Below, piece by piece: positions 47,920 through 59,099 of a stretch of 64,000 nt of DNA. Below the pieces are notes generated by a model, which did no database searches, had not been told where the DNA came from, and saw nothing but the letters and a program-made list of their open reading frames with translations. A program made the position numbers and the translations under genes. The stretch comes from Dryomyza anilis. Its lineage: Eukaryota; Arthropoda; Insecta; Diptera; Dryomyzidae. The first letter of the stretch is position 1. Each line of letters opens with the position of its first letter. The stretch covers positions 13,171,735-13,235,734 of the forward strand of contig OX638135.1 of NCBI GenBank assembly GCA_951804985.1, given 5' to 3'.

Positions 47920-48565
47920 CTAATTGAGTACTCTTATAGGTACAATTCTGTCTTTCTCCGCCTCCACAAGTGTTCTTCCTACCACAATGTTACTTTTATA
48001 CAGCTCTTCGTTTGCTTCAATAACCCACAACTTGCTTATCCCACAATCTCCATTTAATTTCGCCCAAACAATTGCTTCTGAATTAGGTGTTATATTTTTA
48101 TAAGCAGTAACTGGTTTAATTTTCGAGCTCTGGTCACAAGCAATATTTAGTTGGATCGCCGTGTTGGCATAATTTAAAATTGTTCTTCTTAAATCAAGTG
48201 TGCAACAGTTCTTTATCATGGAGTCCATGCCATGTATTATTTCGTCTACTATTTATGCCACAATAAAATCATGCTTAACTGTCGTAGTACCAATCGTGAT
48301 TTTCTTGGTAATCTTTCCTCTGATAGGGACCTCTTCACCTGTAGCTGTTTGTAATTCTATTCCTATAAGCGGCTCTACTTCGTCCTTAACCAGGTTACTT
48401 CTTATTATTGAGTGTGAAGCTCCCGTATCCAATTTTACCATATATCCTGTACACTCAATGAGTCCTTCGACAGTTAAGCTATTTGGCTTTCGAGCAATTT
48501 GTGAAATGGAGATTCTGGGGCAATCGGTTATGGGAGTCAGATCGTGCCCCGCAGAACTGACTTAA
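47920..48565 (-). pseudogene. pol: Provirus B protease region
   Basis: Frame pieces 48441-48253 and 48228-47920. The aspartic protease active site is MVKLDTGASHSIIR (about 48441-48400); VVGRTLVE near the end fits the G-R-x flap/dimer region. A stop at 48250-48252 separates the two. Confidence 0.8.
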
Positions 48566-48589
48566 AATTTACGTTATTTTGGACATGAT

Positions 48590-49505
48590 CCTGGATTTCT
48601 TCATGTCGGGGTTCATTTTCAAATGGATTCATTGAGCGCTTGCGTTTTTTACGACAATCACGTGCCATATGCCCATATGTTTCACAGTTGTAGCATTTAC
48701 CTTTAAATTGGGTGTCTCGGTTGGCAGCAGTTTAATCTGGTTTAGCTCCACTTTTTAACGCTTGGCAAATTACCTGAAGTAGGTCTTCGTTCTCCACATC
48801 TAGTTTATGGACCTTTGGCGCTGGGCAAACAACGTAGTTGCTGTCTCCTGTGTTAGCGCTGTGGTTACAGTTTCCGTAAATGTCACTTTCGGCATTGTCA
48901 CTGTGGCACGTCTTGTTTCCGGATCACGTATGCCGTCAACGAAGGCTTCGATCTTGCACGTTTCTATGAAATCACTCGTTGAATCTGCATACGACAAATG
49001 CGCAAGCCTCTCGACGTCCGCTGGATACACCTGCAATGTTTCACCATTTCTTTGCATTCGGCACTTTAGTTCCATTCTGTAGATTTGCTTCATGTGGTCA
49101 CTGCCGTATTTTCGTTGCAGTGCAGACATAACCGCTAAATAACTGTTTTGATCACTTTCTGGAATAGTCTAAAATACATCGGCTGCGCCTCCTTTTAGCG
49201 CCACGATAAGTGCGGCTACGCGGTCCTCATTGTTCCATCGATTACTTAGAGCCGTGGTCTCAAATTGAAGCTTGAAATGTTGAACGCTGTGGTTCCATCG
49301 TAAATCAGCGATTTTAGCCTCGTACCAGTAACAACATGCTGTGTAGGTCCACTTACCTGTAGTAAACTGACATCTTCTTGTATTTTCTGTAGCTTTTTGT
49401 CGAAACCATTTTCCAACTTTTCAAATTTGTCATCAATGTCCACTACAATGTCATTTACATGTGCCTCAAGTTCGTTAACTTTGCCATGGAGTGTATTATA
49501 TATGG
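48590..49505 (-). pseudogene. gag: Provirus B gag, central and C-terminal part
   Basis: Capsid-like region 49129-48800 (LQRKYGSDHMKQIYRMEL, ETCKIEAFVDGIRDPETR) and an upstream charged segment 49490-49246. One CCHC knuckle (CYNCETYGHMARDC) lies at about 48700-48655, then a basic KKRKRS stretch. Several frame breaks. The N-terminal coding part is at 58308-58232, beyond element C. Confidence 0.82.
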
Positions 49506-50311
49506 AGTGTATATTGGAAGAAATAACTATTTTGGATCATGGAAAATATTTTTTGTATTTGTAAGTATTGTGAAAAATAGTGGATACAAAAAAAATGTGC
49601 GGTAAAAAAAAAAAAAAAAATGTCAATTTGTGATATAAAACAAAAGAAATATTTGAGAATTTTAATGAGCAAAAAATAATGGAATTATGAAAATTGACAT
49701 TTGTAAAAATAAAATAAGGAACAATTGAAAAATTTCAAATAAATTGTGGAACAAAATAAACTTTTAATAAAACTGTGAAATAAAATTGTGAAATGAATTA
49801 CATAAATGATAAAATTTTATAAATCAGGAAATTAAATAAGTAAACTAAATGTTTTATAAAATTGATTAATTGATATATTGAAGAACATTTTTAAAGTAAT
49901 TGTGAAACATTATAAAATAATTTGAGACATTTAATGATAATGATTAATAAAATTGTAAATTTAAATAAATTGAATAAAAAAGAAATTTTGATACAGCAAT
50001 GTTTTTATAATGTCGCGAAATTAATTAAAGAACAATACTGGAAAATTAAAAAAAAAAATAAATTGAACAAATAAGTTAATTTAGGATTCATAAATAATAT
50101 GTTGATATGATTTTGAAATATAGATTAAAAAGTTTAAATAATGAAACATAAAAATGTGATAAATAAGGTAGTGAAAAATTTAATAGATAATTTAAATAAT
50201 GGTTAAAAGTTGATTTAATATGAAACTAGTAAAAACAAAATAAATAATTTAATTAAGAAAGGCATAGTTAATTATATGATTAAGTAAATGGAAAAATAAG
50301 AAACACTAATA
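49506..50311 (+). other. A-rich leader of element C
   Basis: Very A-rich, non-coding, with an A-run at 49605-49620 and many AATAA words. The 5' LTR and primer site expected here are not found. Confidence 0.6.
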
Positions 50312-53300
50312 ATGGGTACTGAAAATGTATTGAAACGCGTTCATTACGTTGTTCCTTACTTTTCTGGGGCAGAATCTCCATTATTAGAAACAGAATTATA
50401 TAAATTTATTGAATGTTGTGAAACAGCTAAGCTTAAAATTAAGGAATCAGATAATGAGGAATTTATTAAATGCGTTAAGTTACGTTTGGAGGGAGATGCC
50501 TATAAATTAGTAAGGACAAAACAGTTTCAAAAAATAGATGAATTATACGAGTTGTTAAAAAATACGTACTTAAATGAAATTTCTTTAGAATTAGTACTAG
50601 AAGAGATTAAAAAGGCTTATCAAAATAGTAACGAGAGTTTGAGAATGTTTGGTAGACGATTAGATGAGTTGCAATCCATGGCTTTGGAAATGGCAAGTAA
50701 TAAATACAGTAAAAAGATAAGTGAGGATGAAGTATTCAGATTAGAATTACAGAGCTCAGTGTTGATCTCTTTTAAAGTAGGGGTGAAGGATCCAACTATA
50801 AAGGTTGTATTGTTGGGTAGTAAGTCAGAAACATTAGATGCATTGTTAGAAGAAGCTTTAAATGTACAGGCTGTTATGCAGCGAAGTCCAAGATCGGAAG
50901 AGGATGAATATAATTATATGAAAAAAACACAGTCAAGCGTTATATCGGAAAATAAATTGCAACAAATAAATAATGAAAGCAACTATAAAAGAAGTGTTCC
51001 AACATGTTCATTTTGTAGTAAATTGGGGCATACTAGGGATGAATGTATTATTAGAAAAAATACGCCTTTCTGCTACGAATGTGGAACTTATGGTCACGAA
51101 TCTAATTGGATATGTGCGAATAATAATAGTAATATAAGACAGAAAGAGTTAGGAATTGTAGATAAGACGTCGGAGGAGACTGTGATCAAATTTACTACTC
51201 CATTGCATTTCCATAGAACAGAGGAGACCAATGAATTAAAATATGAGGAAGAAGAAGGTGATCGCATAATATGCAGTGGGCATGGAGATAGCTTGGGTTT
51301 ATCTAATGTAAGTGACGTTTTCATTGAAGTACCTTGCGAGGCAGCTAAAAATGGAAGACTTATTTTACTGGTAGACTCAGGAGCTGATGCCAGTATAGTA
51401 AAAGAAAATGCAATGACAAATTTGCCAGACTTTAACGAAAATATACAAAAGGATTTAAAAGGAGCTTTTGGTGGGTGTGTTAGAACATTAGGTTCCACCA
51501 AAGTCCAACATAGGAACATAGGGCGCTTAAGTTTATTGCTACATGTAGTGTCACTTAAACAAGGTGTACCAGCTGATGGAATAATCGGACGTGACAATTT
51601 ATGGAATCGATCTGTAATAAATGCGATAGACAAAACAATAACATTCTTTGATAAACATAAAAACCATATTATAAAAGTACCAATGAAATCGCAGACAGAA
51701 ATACAAAATATTTTTTACAATCAACAAATTAAAATTCGAGCGAGAACCGCAAAGATAGTATCATTACGTTTAAAAACAAAAATTCCAATAGTGTTAATAC
51801 ATAAACAAGAAATTTTTCCAGGAGTATATTTGGGAGAAAGCATATCGAATGTTAGCAAAAATAGAGTTTATGTTTCAGTTTTAAATGCTACGGAAACAGA
51901 AATTATAATAGACAGTACTTTTAAACCAAAATTTTCGAATTTTAATCAGTATAAAGAATCGGATACCAATAATTCTACAATAAATAGCATAAATTCAGTA
52001 AACATTACAAACAGAATTAATAAATTATTAGAAGAAATGAAAATTGATGAGACTTTAAATAAAGACGAAATCACATCTTTACAAAATATGTGTATTTCGT
52101 ATCATGATGTTTTTCATTTAGACGGCGATGAATTAACATACACGCCAGCGCTTAAACATGAAATAGCAACACAGTGGAACCAGCCACCGATAAACCAAAA
52201 GCAATACAAATTGTCACACACTCATAGAGATGAAATCAACAGACAGGTTAATAAAATGTTGGATGACGGCATTATATCGCCAAGCATATCACCCTGGAAT
52301 TCACCGATGTTGTTGGTTCCTAAAAAGAGCGGCAAGGACGGTAACAAAAAGTGGAGGCTAGTAATAGATTTCCGTAAATTGAACGACGTGACAATAAAAC
52401 AAGTATTTCCGATTCCTCGAATCGACGAAATATTAGACCAATTAGGTCACAGTCGCTATTTTTCAACTTTAGACTTGGCAAGTGGTTATCATCAGGTACT
52501 AGTTGAAGAAGGGGATAAGGAAAAAACAGCTTTTAGTACAGGACTGGGTCATTTCGAATTTAACAGAATGCCATTTGGCTTAACAGGTGCACCAGCTACC
52601 TTCCAAAGAATAATGAACCACATATTAACAGGTTTACAGGGTATAGATTGCTTTGTTTATCTTGATGATATAGTGGTGTACGGAAAAAATTTAGCTGAAC
52701 ATGAGCTTAGGCTGAGTAGAGTATTGCAGAAATTAAGGGAACACAATCTAAAATTAAATACAGAAAAATGTCAGTTTTTGCGTCGCGAAGTTGTCTATTT
52801 AGGACATAAATGTACGGAGCTAGGTGCCCTGCCAGATCCCTCTAAGGTTGAATGCGTAAAAAATATTCCGGTGCCGAGAAATAAAAAAGAAGTGCAAGCG
52901 TTTTTGGGATTAATTAATTATTACAGAAAATTTATAAGCAATATGGCAAAATTATCATTACCAATAAATAAATTACTTAGAAAAGATGTTAAATTCTTTT
53001 GGACAGACGATTGTCAAAGTTCATTTATTAAATTAAAAGAATCAATAATTTCACCACCCATTCTCGCATATCCAGATTTTACAAAACCTTTTTTACTTAC
53101 AACAGATGCAAGTAACGAAGCAATAGGTGCGGTACTGTCACAAGGCAAAGTAGGGAACGACCGACCAATAGCATTTGCTAGTAGGGCATTAAATGGAGCA
53201 GAAAAAAATTACTCCACCATTGAAAAGGAATTTTTAGCTATAGTCTGGGCAACGAAAAATTTTAGAGCTTATCTTCTAGGCCGACATTTTCAAATTTATA

Positions 53301-53566
53301 CAGATCATCAACCATTACGTAGCACAGCAAATCTTAAAGATCAGACATCAAGGTTAGCCCGTTTCAGGCATAAATTATCAGAATATGATTACGAAATATC
53401 TTACAAACCAGGTAAAGAGAATTTGAACGCAGATGCTTTAAGTAGAATTCCACATCCAGAACCAGATATTACTGCGGTCCAAACACGGTCTAAGACCACA
53501 CAGAATAAATTAGATAATCAAATTTCAAAAACCAAAAAAACAAGTGAGCACGCCAGTACTGGATGA
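50312..53566 (+). CDS. gag-pol: Element C Gag-protease-RT-RNase H fusion frame
   Basis: A single 1084-codon frame. Residues ~1-200 are capsid-like gag. CCHC knuckles lie at ~232 (CSFCSKLGHTRDEC) and ~254 (CYECGTYGHESNWIC). Protease DSGAD is at ~355, RT YLDDIV at ~783 and RNase H TTDAS at ~932. Relative to provirus A it lacks the coiled-coil gag N-terminus, the third knuckle, the frameshift overlap and the hydrophobic pre-protease segment, so gag and pol are joined in frame without a recoding site. The ATG at 50312 is not the family's usual gag start; the true start was probably upstream and lost. The C-terminus shifts frame at the A-run near 53536. All visible catalytic motifs look intact. 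Confidence 0.88.
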   Translation: MGTENVLKRVHYVVPYFSGAESPLLETELYKFIECCETAKLKIKESDNEEFIKCVKLRLEGDAYKLVRTKQFQKIDELYELLKNTYLNEISLELVLEEIKKAYQNSNESLRMFGRRLDELQSMALEMASNKYSKKISEDEVFRLELQSSVLISFKVGVKDPTIKVVLLGSKSETLDALLEEALNVQAVMQRSPRSEEDEYNYMKKTQSSVISENKLQQINNESNYKRSVPTCSFCSKLGHTRDECIIRKNTPFCYECGTYGHESNWICANNNSNIRQKELGIVDKTSEETVIKFTTPLHFHRTEETNELKYEEEEGDRIICSGHGDSLGLSNVSDVFIEVPCEAAKNGRLILLVDSGADASIVKENAMTNLPDFNENIQKDLKGAFGGCVRTLGSTKVQHRNIGRLSLLLHVVSLKQGVPADGIIGRDNLWNRSVINAIDKTITFFDKHKNHIIKVPMKSQTEIQNIFYNQQIKIRARTAKIVSLRLKTKIPIVLIHKQEIFPGVYLGESISNVSKNRVYVSVLNATETEIIIDSTFKPKFSNFNQYKESDTNNSTINSINSVNITNRINKLLEEMKIDETLNKDEITSLQNMCISYHDVFHLDGDELTYTPALKHEIATQWNQPPINQKQYKLSHTHRDEINRQVNKMLDDGIISPSISPWNSPMLLVPKKSGKDGNKKWRLVIDFRKLNDVTIKQVFPIPRIDEILDQLGHSRYFSTLDLASGYHQVLVEEGDKEKTAFSTGLGHFEFNRMPFGLTGAPATFQRIMNHILTGLQGIDCFVYLDDIVVYGKNLAEHELRLSRVLQKLREHNLKLNTEKCQFLRREVVYLGHKCTELGALPDPSKVECVKNIPVPRNKKEVQAFLGLINYYRKFISNMAKLSLPINKLLRKDVKFFWTDDCQSSFIKLKESIISPPILAYPDFTKPFLLTTDASNEAIGAVLSQGKVGNDRPIAFASRALNGAEKNYSTIEKEFLAIVWATKNFRAYLLGRHFQIYTDHQPLRSTANLKDQTSRLARFRHKLSEYDYEISYKPGKENLNADALSRIPHPEPDITAVQTRSKTTQNKLDNQISKTKKTSEHASTG

Positions 53567-54629
53567 AATAACAACAGACATCAAGAACGAATTAAACTCA
53601 AGTCTACTATTAACTGACCCAGAGGAAATTAAAACTGTTATAAAAGACTTTCATGACTCAGCATTAGGAGGTCACCAGGGCGCAGTGAAAACATATTTTA
53701 GAATCAGAAAACAATTTAAGTGGAAAGGTATGCAGAAACAAATAAAAGATTACGTTAAGAATTGTCAAAAATGCCAAGTAAATAAAAGTTCTAGGCTTAC
53801 TAAAATGCCACTGGTTTTAACTGATACGCCTGTACGACCATTCGATAAAGTATACATGGATCTTGTAGGTATTTTACCGGAAACTATATCTGGAAATAAA
53901 TATATATTAACTTTTCAAGATGATTTTTCAAAATATATGTGCTGCGTAGCTATCCCAGACGCAGAAGCAAGCACTGTAGCAAAAGCATTTTACGACGAAA
54001 TTATTACAAGACATAACATACCAAAAGTATTGATAACCGACAATGGTTCGAATTTTGTTTCAAAATTATTTTCGGACACGTGTAAATTGTTAGGAATTAA
54101 AAAGTTACATATTACGCCATATCATCCACAGGCCAACGGCTCTTTGGAACGAAGCCACCGACCATTAGCAGAGTATTTACGAAGTTTTGCGAAAGAGGAT
54201 GGATCAAACTGGGACCAGTGGTTAAATACAGCAATGCATGTACACAATAATACAATGCATATGTCCACGGGACAAACGCCTTTCCGTACTTTATACGGTT
54301 ACGATTTTGAAATGCCAACCAATCTAAAACGCAAATGCTCACCAGTATATAATACCGATGATAGCAACAAGCTATTAAAATACCAAATTCAACGCACACA
54401 CGAAATCGTACGACAAAATCAAGCCAGAGCCAAAGAAAAATCTAAGCAAAGCTATGATAGCTCAGTACACCCAATAACATTCAAAGTAGGCGATACAATT
54501 TTACTAAAAAATCAAAATAGGAAAAATAAATTTTCACCAGTTTGGGTGGGACCCTATGAGGTTCTTTCAATAAAAAGCCCTGTAACGACTGAGATTTGTA
54601 TCAAGGGTAAAGCGAAAAAAATTTCATAA
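53544..54629 (+). CDS. pol: Element C integrase frame
   Basis: A 361-codon frame in +1 phase to the preceding one, overlapping by 23 bp. The zinc site HDSALGGHQ...CQKC is followed by the DDE residues in MDLVGILPE, TDNGSNFVS and GSLERSHRP, then a C-terminal domain with VGDTILLKNQNRKNKFSP. In provirus A the same junction is in frame, so the phase change here (AAAAAAA at 53535-53541) is most simply a one-base insertion. Truncated by a frame change in GKAKKIS. Confidence 0.88.
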   Translation: MSTPVLDEITTDIKNELNSSLLLTDPEEIKTVIKDFHDSALGGHQGAVKTYFRIRKQFKWKGMQKQIKDYVKNCQKCQVNKSSRLTKMPLVLTDTPVRPFDKVYMDLVGILPETISGNKYILTFQDDFSKYMCCVAIPDAEASTVAKAFYDEIITRHNIPKVLITDNGSNFVSKLFSDTCKLLGIKKLHITPYHPQANGSLERSHRPLAEYLRSFAKEDGSNWDQWLNTAMHVHNNTMHMSTGQTPFRTLYGYDFEMPTNLKRKCSPVYNTDDSNKLLKYQIQRTHEIVRQNQARAKEKSKQSYDSSVHPITFKVGDTILLKNQNRKNKFSPVWVGPYEVLSIKSPVTTEICIKGKAKKIS

Positions 54630-55854
54630 TAATTTGTTAAAAGCATACAACAGTATAGTTTAAATAAAAACTGTAGAATTAAATAAACACTGTCTGCAAC
54701 AAGAACCAATATTTTTTAACATCATTGAAATAAAGTCAAATAGTAAGTGCAGGACAGAATAGCTAAGTATTACATATTGAGAATGACTGGTATTGCTTCG
54801 TGTACTAACGAATTTGAAACTACAAAAGAAAAGAATAGAGAAAAACTATATTTTTTTTTAAATGAAGATATTAAATAAATTAATTTTAAATAATTTATAA
54901 AATCCAAAAAAATTTAATGTAATATTGCCAAAATACAAATCGCAGAGAAAATAGCTATGTATTAATTGAAGATGACTAGCATTGAATATAAACAAATAAC
55001 AAAATCAAGTTATTATTTGAGGTACGAATTTGCAAGGTATAAAAATTACGTTGTCATTAAAATTGCGATAGGTCAGTACCTACCACAATGGCATTTTAAA
55101 CATACATGTTCATTGTGCATAGAGCGCAATGCTCCCAGCTCATATTAATATAGAAGGCTTGAAAATATTCATATGCCAACCGATTAAATGCACTTCAGCA
55201 CTTTACAGGCAGAAGCCAATAACGTACTGGAACTGAAACGAGATACGGTAGTGCAGCGACAAAACTGCCTAATATTTTTTATCATTAACAGAATTTTCAT
55301 TCATGAAACTAAATATATTAATGCAGATATGCATTAATATAGCAAACTAACAAACTAACAAACGTTTTACATTCATCATTACACGGTAATGAAAATAAAT
55401 AAGTACAATTGAGATGTACAAAACTAAATATTTAACAACTTAATATAGCAAATACATTTATGTAATGCTAAGAGGTCGCGCGCGCTTATTTCTAAAATAT
55501 TAGTTAGTGCATTAGTAAATAGCTAAGTATTGTTGAATATGACTAGCATTTAACCATGTACTACTGGGATTGTATATACAACATTTTGTCTTACAACAAT
55601 ACAGAAACATATTTAAATGTATGTTTCTAAACTAAATCATTTAGTACATGTTAACACATATATTAACTACTATAAATATTTAAAGTATAATTATGGCCAA
55701 CGCCTTAACAATATGTAATAAGGGGTAAAATGAGAAAGAAAACTACATAAAATTATTAAGGATTCCATTTATATATGTAAAAAAAAAAATGGAATTTCGT
55801 CTTTTTACAATATGAAATAAAGAGCAAAACTTTAGAATTGTCACACTGGTCCTG
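54630..55854 (+). other. Spacer between integrase and env-like region of C
   Basis: AT-rich, no convincing gene. TAGCTAAGTATT...GACTAGCATT-type words recur at about 54760, 54950 and 55520; their complements lie near 37700 and 38310 in the A complex. So this spacer is homologous to the A 3' region. Confidence 0.6.
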
Positions 55855-57377
55855 ATGTTGGCAGCCAAGGAAGCAGTCAACATCACACAGACATCAATTA
55901 ATGATACAAGATTATTCTTTGAGAAGACAACTGATGCTTTGTTCTACAATGATGAATGGACGATAGTAGCCAAGTTTAAACCGCTACAACTGAACGATTT
56001 CCTGGAGCTGACAAACAAATACATAATCACGGCAAACACAATGTGCGAACAAATGAGCACCGGACCCAGCATAAAAAGATCATGTATAGCAGCAACACGG
56101 GAAACCACGGCAATAATAGCCACACTACAGAAAAATGAAGAAATAATTAAGCGCACAATAAAGAGTAACCGACAAAAGAGATCACTCAATTTCATTGGCG
56201 AAGGACTCAACTGGGCTTTTGGACTGATAAAGAAACAGAGACTATCTATAAACATCTCAATGACATTGAAGATAATGAACATAAAACATACGAAATTATG
56301 AAAAGACAAATTACGGTGATTTCATCAAATTGTAACAAGATAGCAGAACCCTTACTGAATTCCTTGAAGGTAGTCGAAAATCTGCAAAATGTGTTAAACA
56401 TAACAATAAGAACACAAAAATACATAAATGAAAAAATAAACCAACAAGTTAGTCATTTACTATTCATGATGGATACCTTGGAAATTCAAACGAATAAAGA
56501 TCACAGCAAATGCATTTTGGTTAGCCAACATACGGACAAAGAAATTACACTATGCAAACGTCCAGGAACCATACTAACAACTAGCAACACACTATGTGAA
56601 GTCGCGCTGATTCAACACATAACAGATATTAAAGATACCTGTGAACATGTTGCAATCACAAGGAGTTCTGGCCTAGTAGTTAAACTATAGACACCAAACA
56701 CATGGTTGTATAAATTCAATACACCAGCCTTTTTCGAAGCAGTTTGTGGGTCAAATATAGCCACATTGACATTATCCGGCCTGGGTTGGATGTCCATAAA
56801 TGAAGCTTGCAACTTACACAACAAAGAAATGATACTGCCATACGAGTTTACACATCAAAGCATTAGGAATATAACATACAAGAAGGAACAACATACGGTT
56901 ATAATAGAAAATTTACAAGGCAATTGGTCATCATTACCATATTCAAATATATTACAAACATCGTTACCGATCTTGGTGTCAGATGACAACAAAATAAGAT
57001 CAGCATTAAGAGATGGGCATCGTGATTTCGACGAAATATTACTACAATTAACTGATAACCAGGAACGCAAAGAATTACTTAATCGTCAAAATGAAATAAC
57101 GAAAACCGCAACAATAGATGTAGAGGCGGCTAAGGAAAATCTTGAAATGGTGTCAAATACATTTCCCAGCAAGAAATCCCCACTCGAAAAAATCGGTTCA
57201 TTGCGGAAATCAACAATGCAGAAACCAAACACCACAACACCCATAGCAAGTCAACGAACGAAGTCACATGAAATAGAAGCCAATACGTCAGAAACAACAA
57301 CAACGCATCGGACTACTACCGCAGAACAGCAGCAGTCAGCAACGAAAACATCGGGACCAGGTTTTTATTATATATAA
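55855..57377 (+). pseudogene. env: Element C env-like gene, broken
   Basis: Three open pieces: 55855-56301, 56298-56690 (different phase) and 56706-57377 (same phase as the second, after TAG at 56688-56690). The first piece ends with a basic furin-type site, RQKR (56170-56181), followed by a hydrophobic Gly-containing segment (LNFIGEGLNWAFG). That arrangement is typical of insect errantivirus envelope proteins related to baculovirus F fusion proteins. The last piece has a Thr/Ser/Gln-rich tail, and I see no C-terminal membrane anchor. Damaged by at least one frameshift and one nonsense codon; upstream parts of the surface subunit appear missing. Confidence 0.72.
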
Positions 57378-57607
57378 CTGGAAATTACAACCCTTAATTT
57401 ACTAATATCCTTTAAATATTATATAAGTAAAGATCATAACTTCATAACTAATAGAACTTAATGTAATTTATACCACATAAAACAATGTAAAAAGAAAAAA
57501 CTATTATTCTTTTTAATAATAATTTTCTCTTCAAAAATAATTAAAATTATACAAAAGAAAAAAAACTATTATTCTTCTTAATAATAATAATTTTTTTTCT
57601 TTCAATA

Positions 57608-57619
57608 AGGGGGGAGGTA
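57608..57619 (+). promoter_or_regulatory. Polypurine tract of element C
   Basis: AGGGGGGAGGTA immediately before the 3' LTR. It primes plus-strand DNA synthesis in this class of element. Confidence 0.85.
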
Positions 57620-58230
57620 TGTTGTGTATCATAATCGTAGAGTTCACAGCTTACATATGATCCACTGTTGTGTATCATAATCGTGGAACTTACAGCGTGC
57701 TTATGATCCACAACATTACATAACCAGTACATTTTTCTTTATGGCATACTTTTAGGGTTAAGCATTATGCATGTTAAACACAAAACGGCATTTAATTGTC
57801 TTGGCGCACACAGCTTAACATAGCACAGGTATACACCCCCACGTTAAATAGGTCACTCAGATAAACGCTGACTTAGTTATTTTAGAATGATGAAAGTACT
57901 CAATTTATTGTGAAATTATAAATACGCTGACTAAGTTATTTTAGCATGATGAAATTACTCAATTTATTGTGAAATTATAAGAATACGAGGTGTTAAGTAG
58001 AAGTTAAGTAGAAGTTATGTATAGACTAAGAATCAATTGTTTTCGATAAGCTGAACTGTCTACAAATAAGTGTTAAGTATAAGTGTAACCAACTTTTAAA
58101 GCGAAATAAAGTGTCTTGAAGTAAAAAAGACTCGGTTGTTTTAAATAATATAACGAAAGTAAAAAGGACTCAGTAAGTATAAATAGGATCAAGTTAAAGT
58201 CCTAGTATAAGGACATTTTAACATACAACA
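57620..58230 (+). mobile_element. Element C 3' LTR
   Basis: 611 bp, TGTTGTGTATCATAATC...ACATACAACA. Contains a 45-47-bp near-tandem duplication at its start (TGTTGTGTATCATAATCGT at 57620 and 57667), a second ~70-bp near-repeat (ACGCTGACT...GTGAAATTATAA, 57862 and 57933) and AATAAA at about 58107. Confidence 0.88.
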
Positions 58231-58231
58231 G

Positions 58232-58308
58232 TACCTACAGTTGGAAGATTATGAATCGCCAGCTCCTTCTTTAGCTGGTCGACTTTAAGTTGTTCGAATT
58301 TAACCATT
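58232..58308 (-). pseudogene. gag: Provirus B gag, N-terminal piece
   Basis: Starts ATG 58308-58306 with MVKFEQLKVDQLKKELAI, a SAP-like start seen in many insect Gypsy gag proteins. Cut after about 26 codons by the 3' LTR of element C. Confidence 0.82.
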
Positions 58309-58319
58309 TTCTAACACAA

Positions 58320-58337
58320 TCCCACTTCTGACACCAA
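58320..58337 (-). promoter_or_regulatory. Primer binding site of provirus B
   Basis: Minus strand TTGGTGTCAGAAGTGGGA directly after the LTR. TGG fits a tRNA CCA end; the tRNA identity is not determined. Confidence 0.8.
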
Positions 58338-58883
58338 TGTTATGAAAATTCAGTCTACGGAAAACTGTCCTACAAGTTCGTATCGCTGGATTGTGTACAA
58401 AATAAAAACACGCTTAAATTTGGTTTTAACTAGTATTATTTCAACTAGTATTAATTAACTTTATTTAATTAAATAACAACTTAAAGAATAATCACTTATA
58501 TCAACTGTTGAGTTTCTACAATTTAGCTTTACAATGTTCACTCACGAGACACACTATTTCACTATCAAATCACAACTGAAGTGAAGTAACTCTGATGCGG
58601 CATCCTTATATACTGCATTCATCAGTTCGACACGTTTCGACAAGCTTTTACTTGTTTCGAGAATCTTCTACTCGTTTCGTGAATGACGCATGCTATTGGC
58701 ATCTCATTCGCACTCATGTGCTTTAATGTGCTGATCTTCCATCTCTTTCTCACACACTGTCTCAGTGCGCTGAATGATCTTCCGTCTCTTTCTAACACAT
58801 GCTTAGTGCGCTGAATTGTCTTGCGTCTCATTATTTAATGTTGATTGCTTGCACTATGGAGCAAATTACATCTTTTCGTAACA
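58338..58883 (-). mobile_element. Provirus B 5' LTR
   Basis: 546 bp, near-identical to 44472-45002, with a 15-bp insertion from local duplication (ACTAGTATTATTTCA region, about 58430). The terminal CGTAACA of the minus-strand 3' end is mutated to CATAACA. Confidence 0.92.
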
Positions 58884-58887
58884 ATAT

Positions 58888-59099
58888 GAAGGTATGTTCC
58901 AAATCTAATATGTTCCGGCAGAGTCCAAATTCCACTCAACGCATTTACTTCCATAAAGAAGCTGCCAGCCAATCGCGCTTCAGATGGTTTGACCCAGCTT
59001 CTCCAATACTGTTGTTTGACAATGCCCTACATTGCACCTTACTGCAACTTCACGATAACTGCATTAGTCATCGCGGAAATAGATTACTATACGTTTATA
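58888..59099. other. Unassigned sequence
   Basis: About 210 bp of moderate GC content. Open frames are short and not recognised. Nothing supportable. Confidence 0.4.

Larger units (their letters stand above)
49506..58230 (+). mobile_element. Gypsy-type element C with env-like gene, 5' LTR missing
   Basis: Plus-strand relative of provirus A inserted in gag of provirus B. Order: A-rich leader, gag-protease-RT-RNase H, integrase, long AT-rich spacer, env-like region, polypurine tract, 3' LTR. No 5' LTR or primer binding site lies before the leader, and part of B gag is absent at the left junction, so a deletion removed the left end. Confidence 0.88.
44472..58883 (-). mobile_element. Gypsy-type provirus B
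   Basis: Minus-strand LTR retrotransposon with 4-bp duplication ATAT (44468-44471 and 58884-58887), LTRs of 531 and 546 bp, primer binding site, gag (split), protease, RT-RNase H and integrase. Its gag is interrupted by element C (about 49506-58230). The family differs from A and C: protease DTGA, RT YLDDII, one CCHC knuckle. Confidence 0.9.

Noticed and set aside
53530..53566. Programmed frameshift between RNase H and integrase of element C at the A7 run
   Set aside because: The required shift is +1, which a -1 slippery run would not give, and provirus A is in frame at this point. A single-base insertion is simpler.
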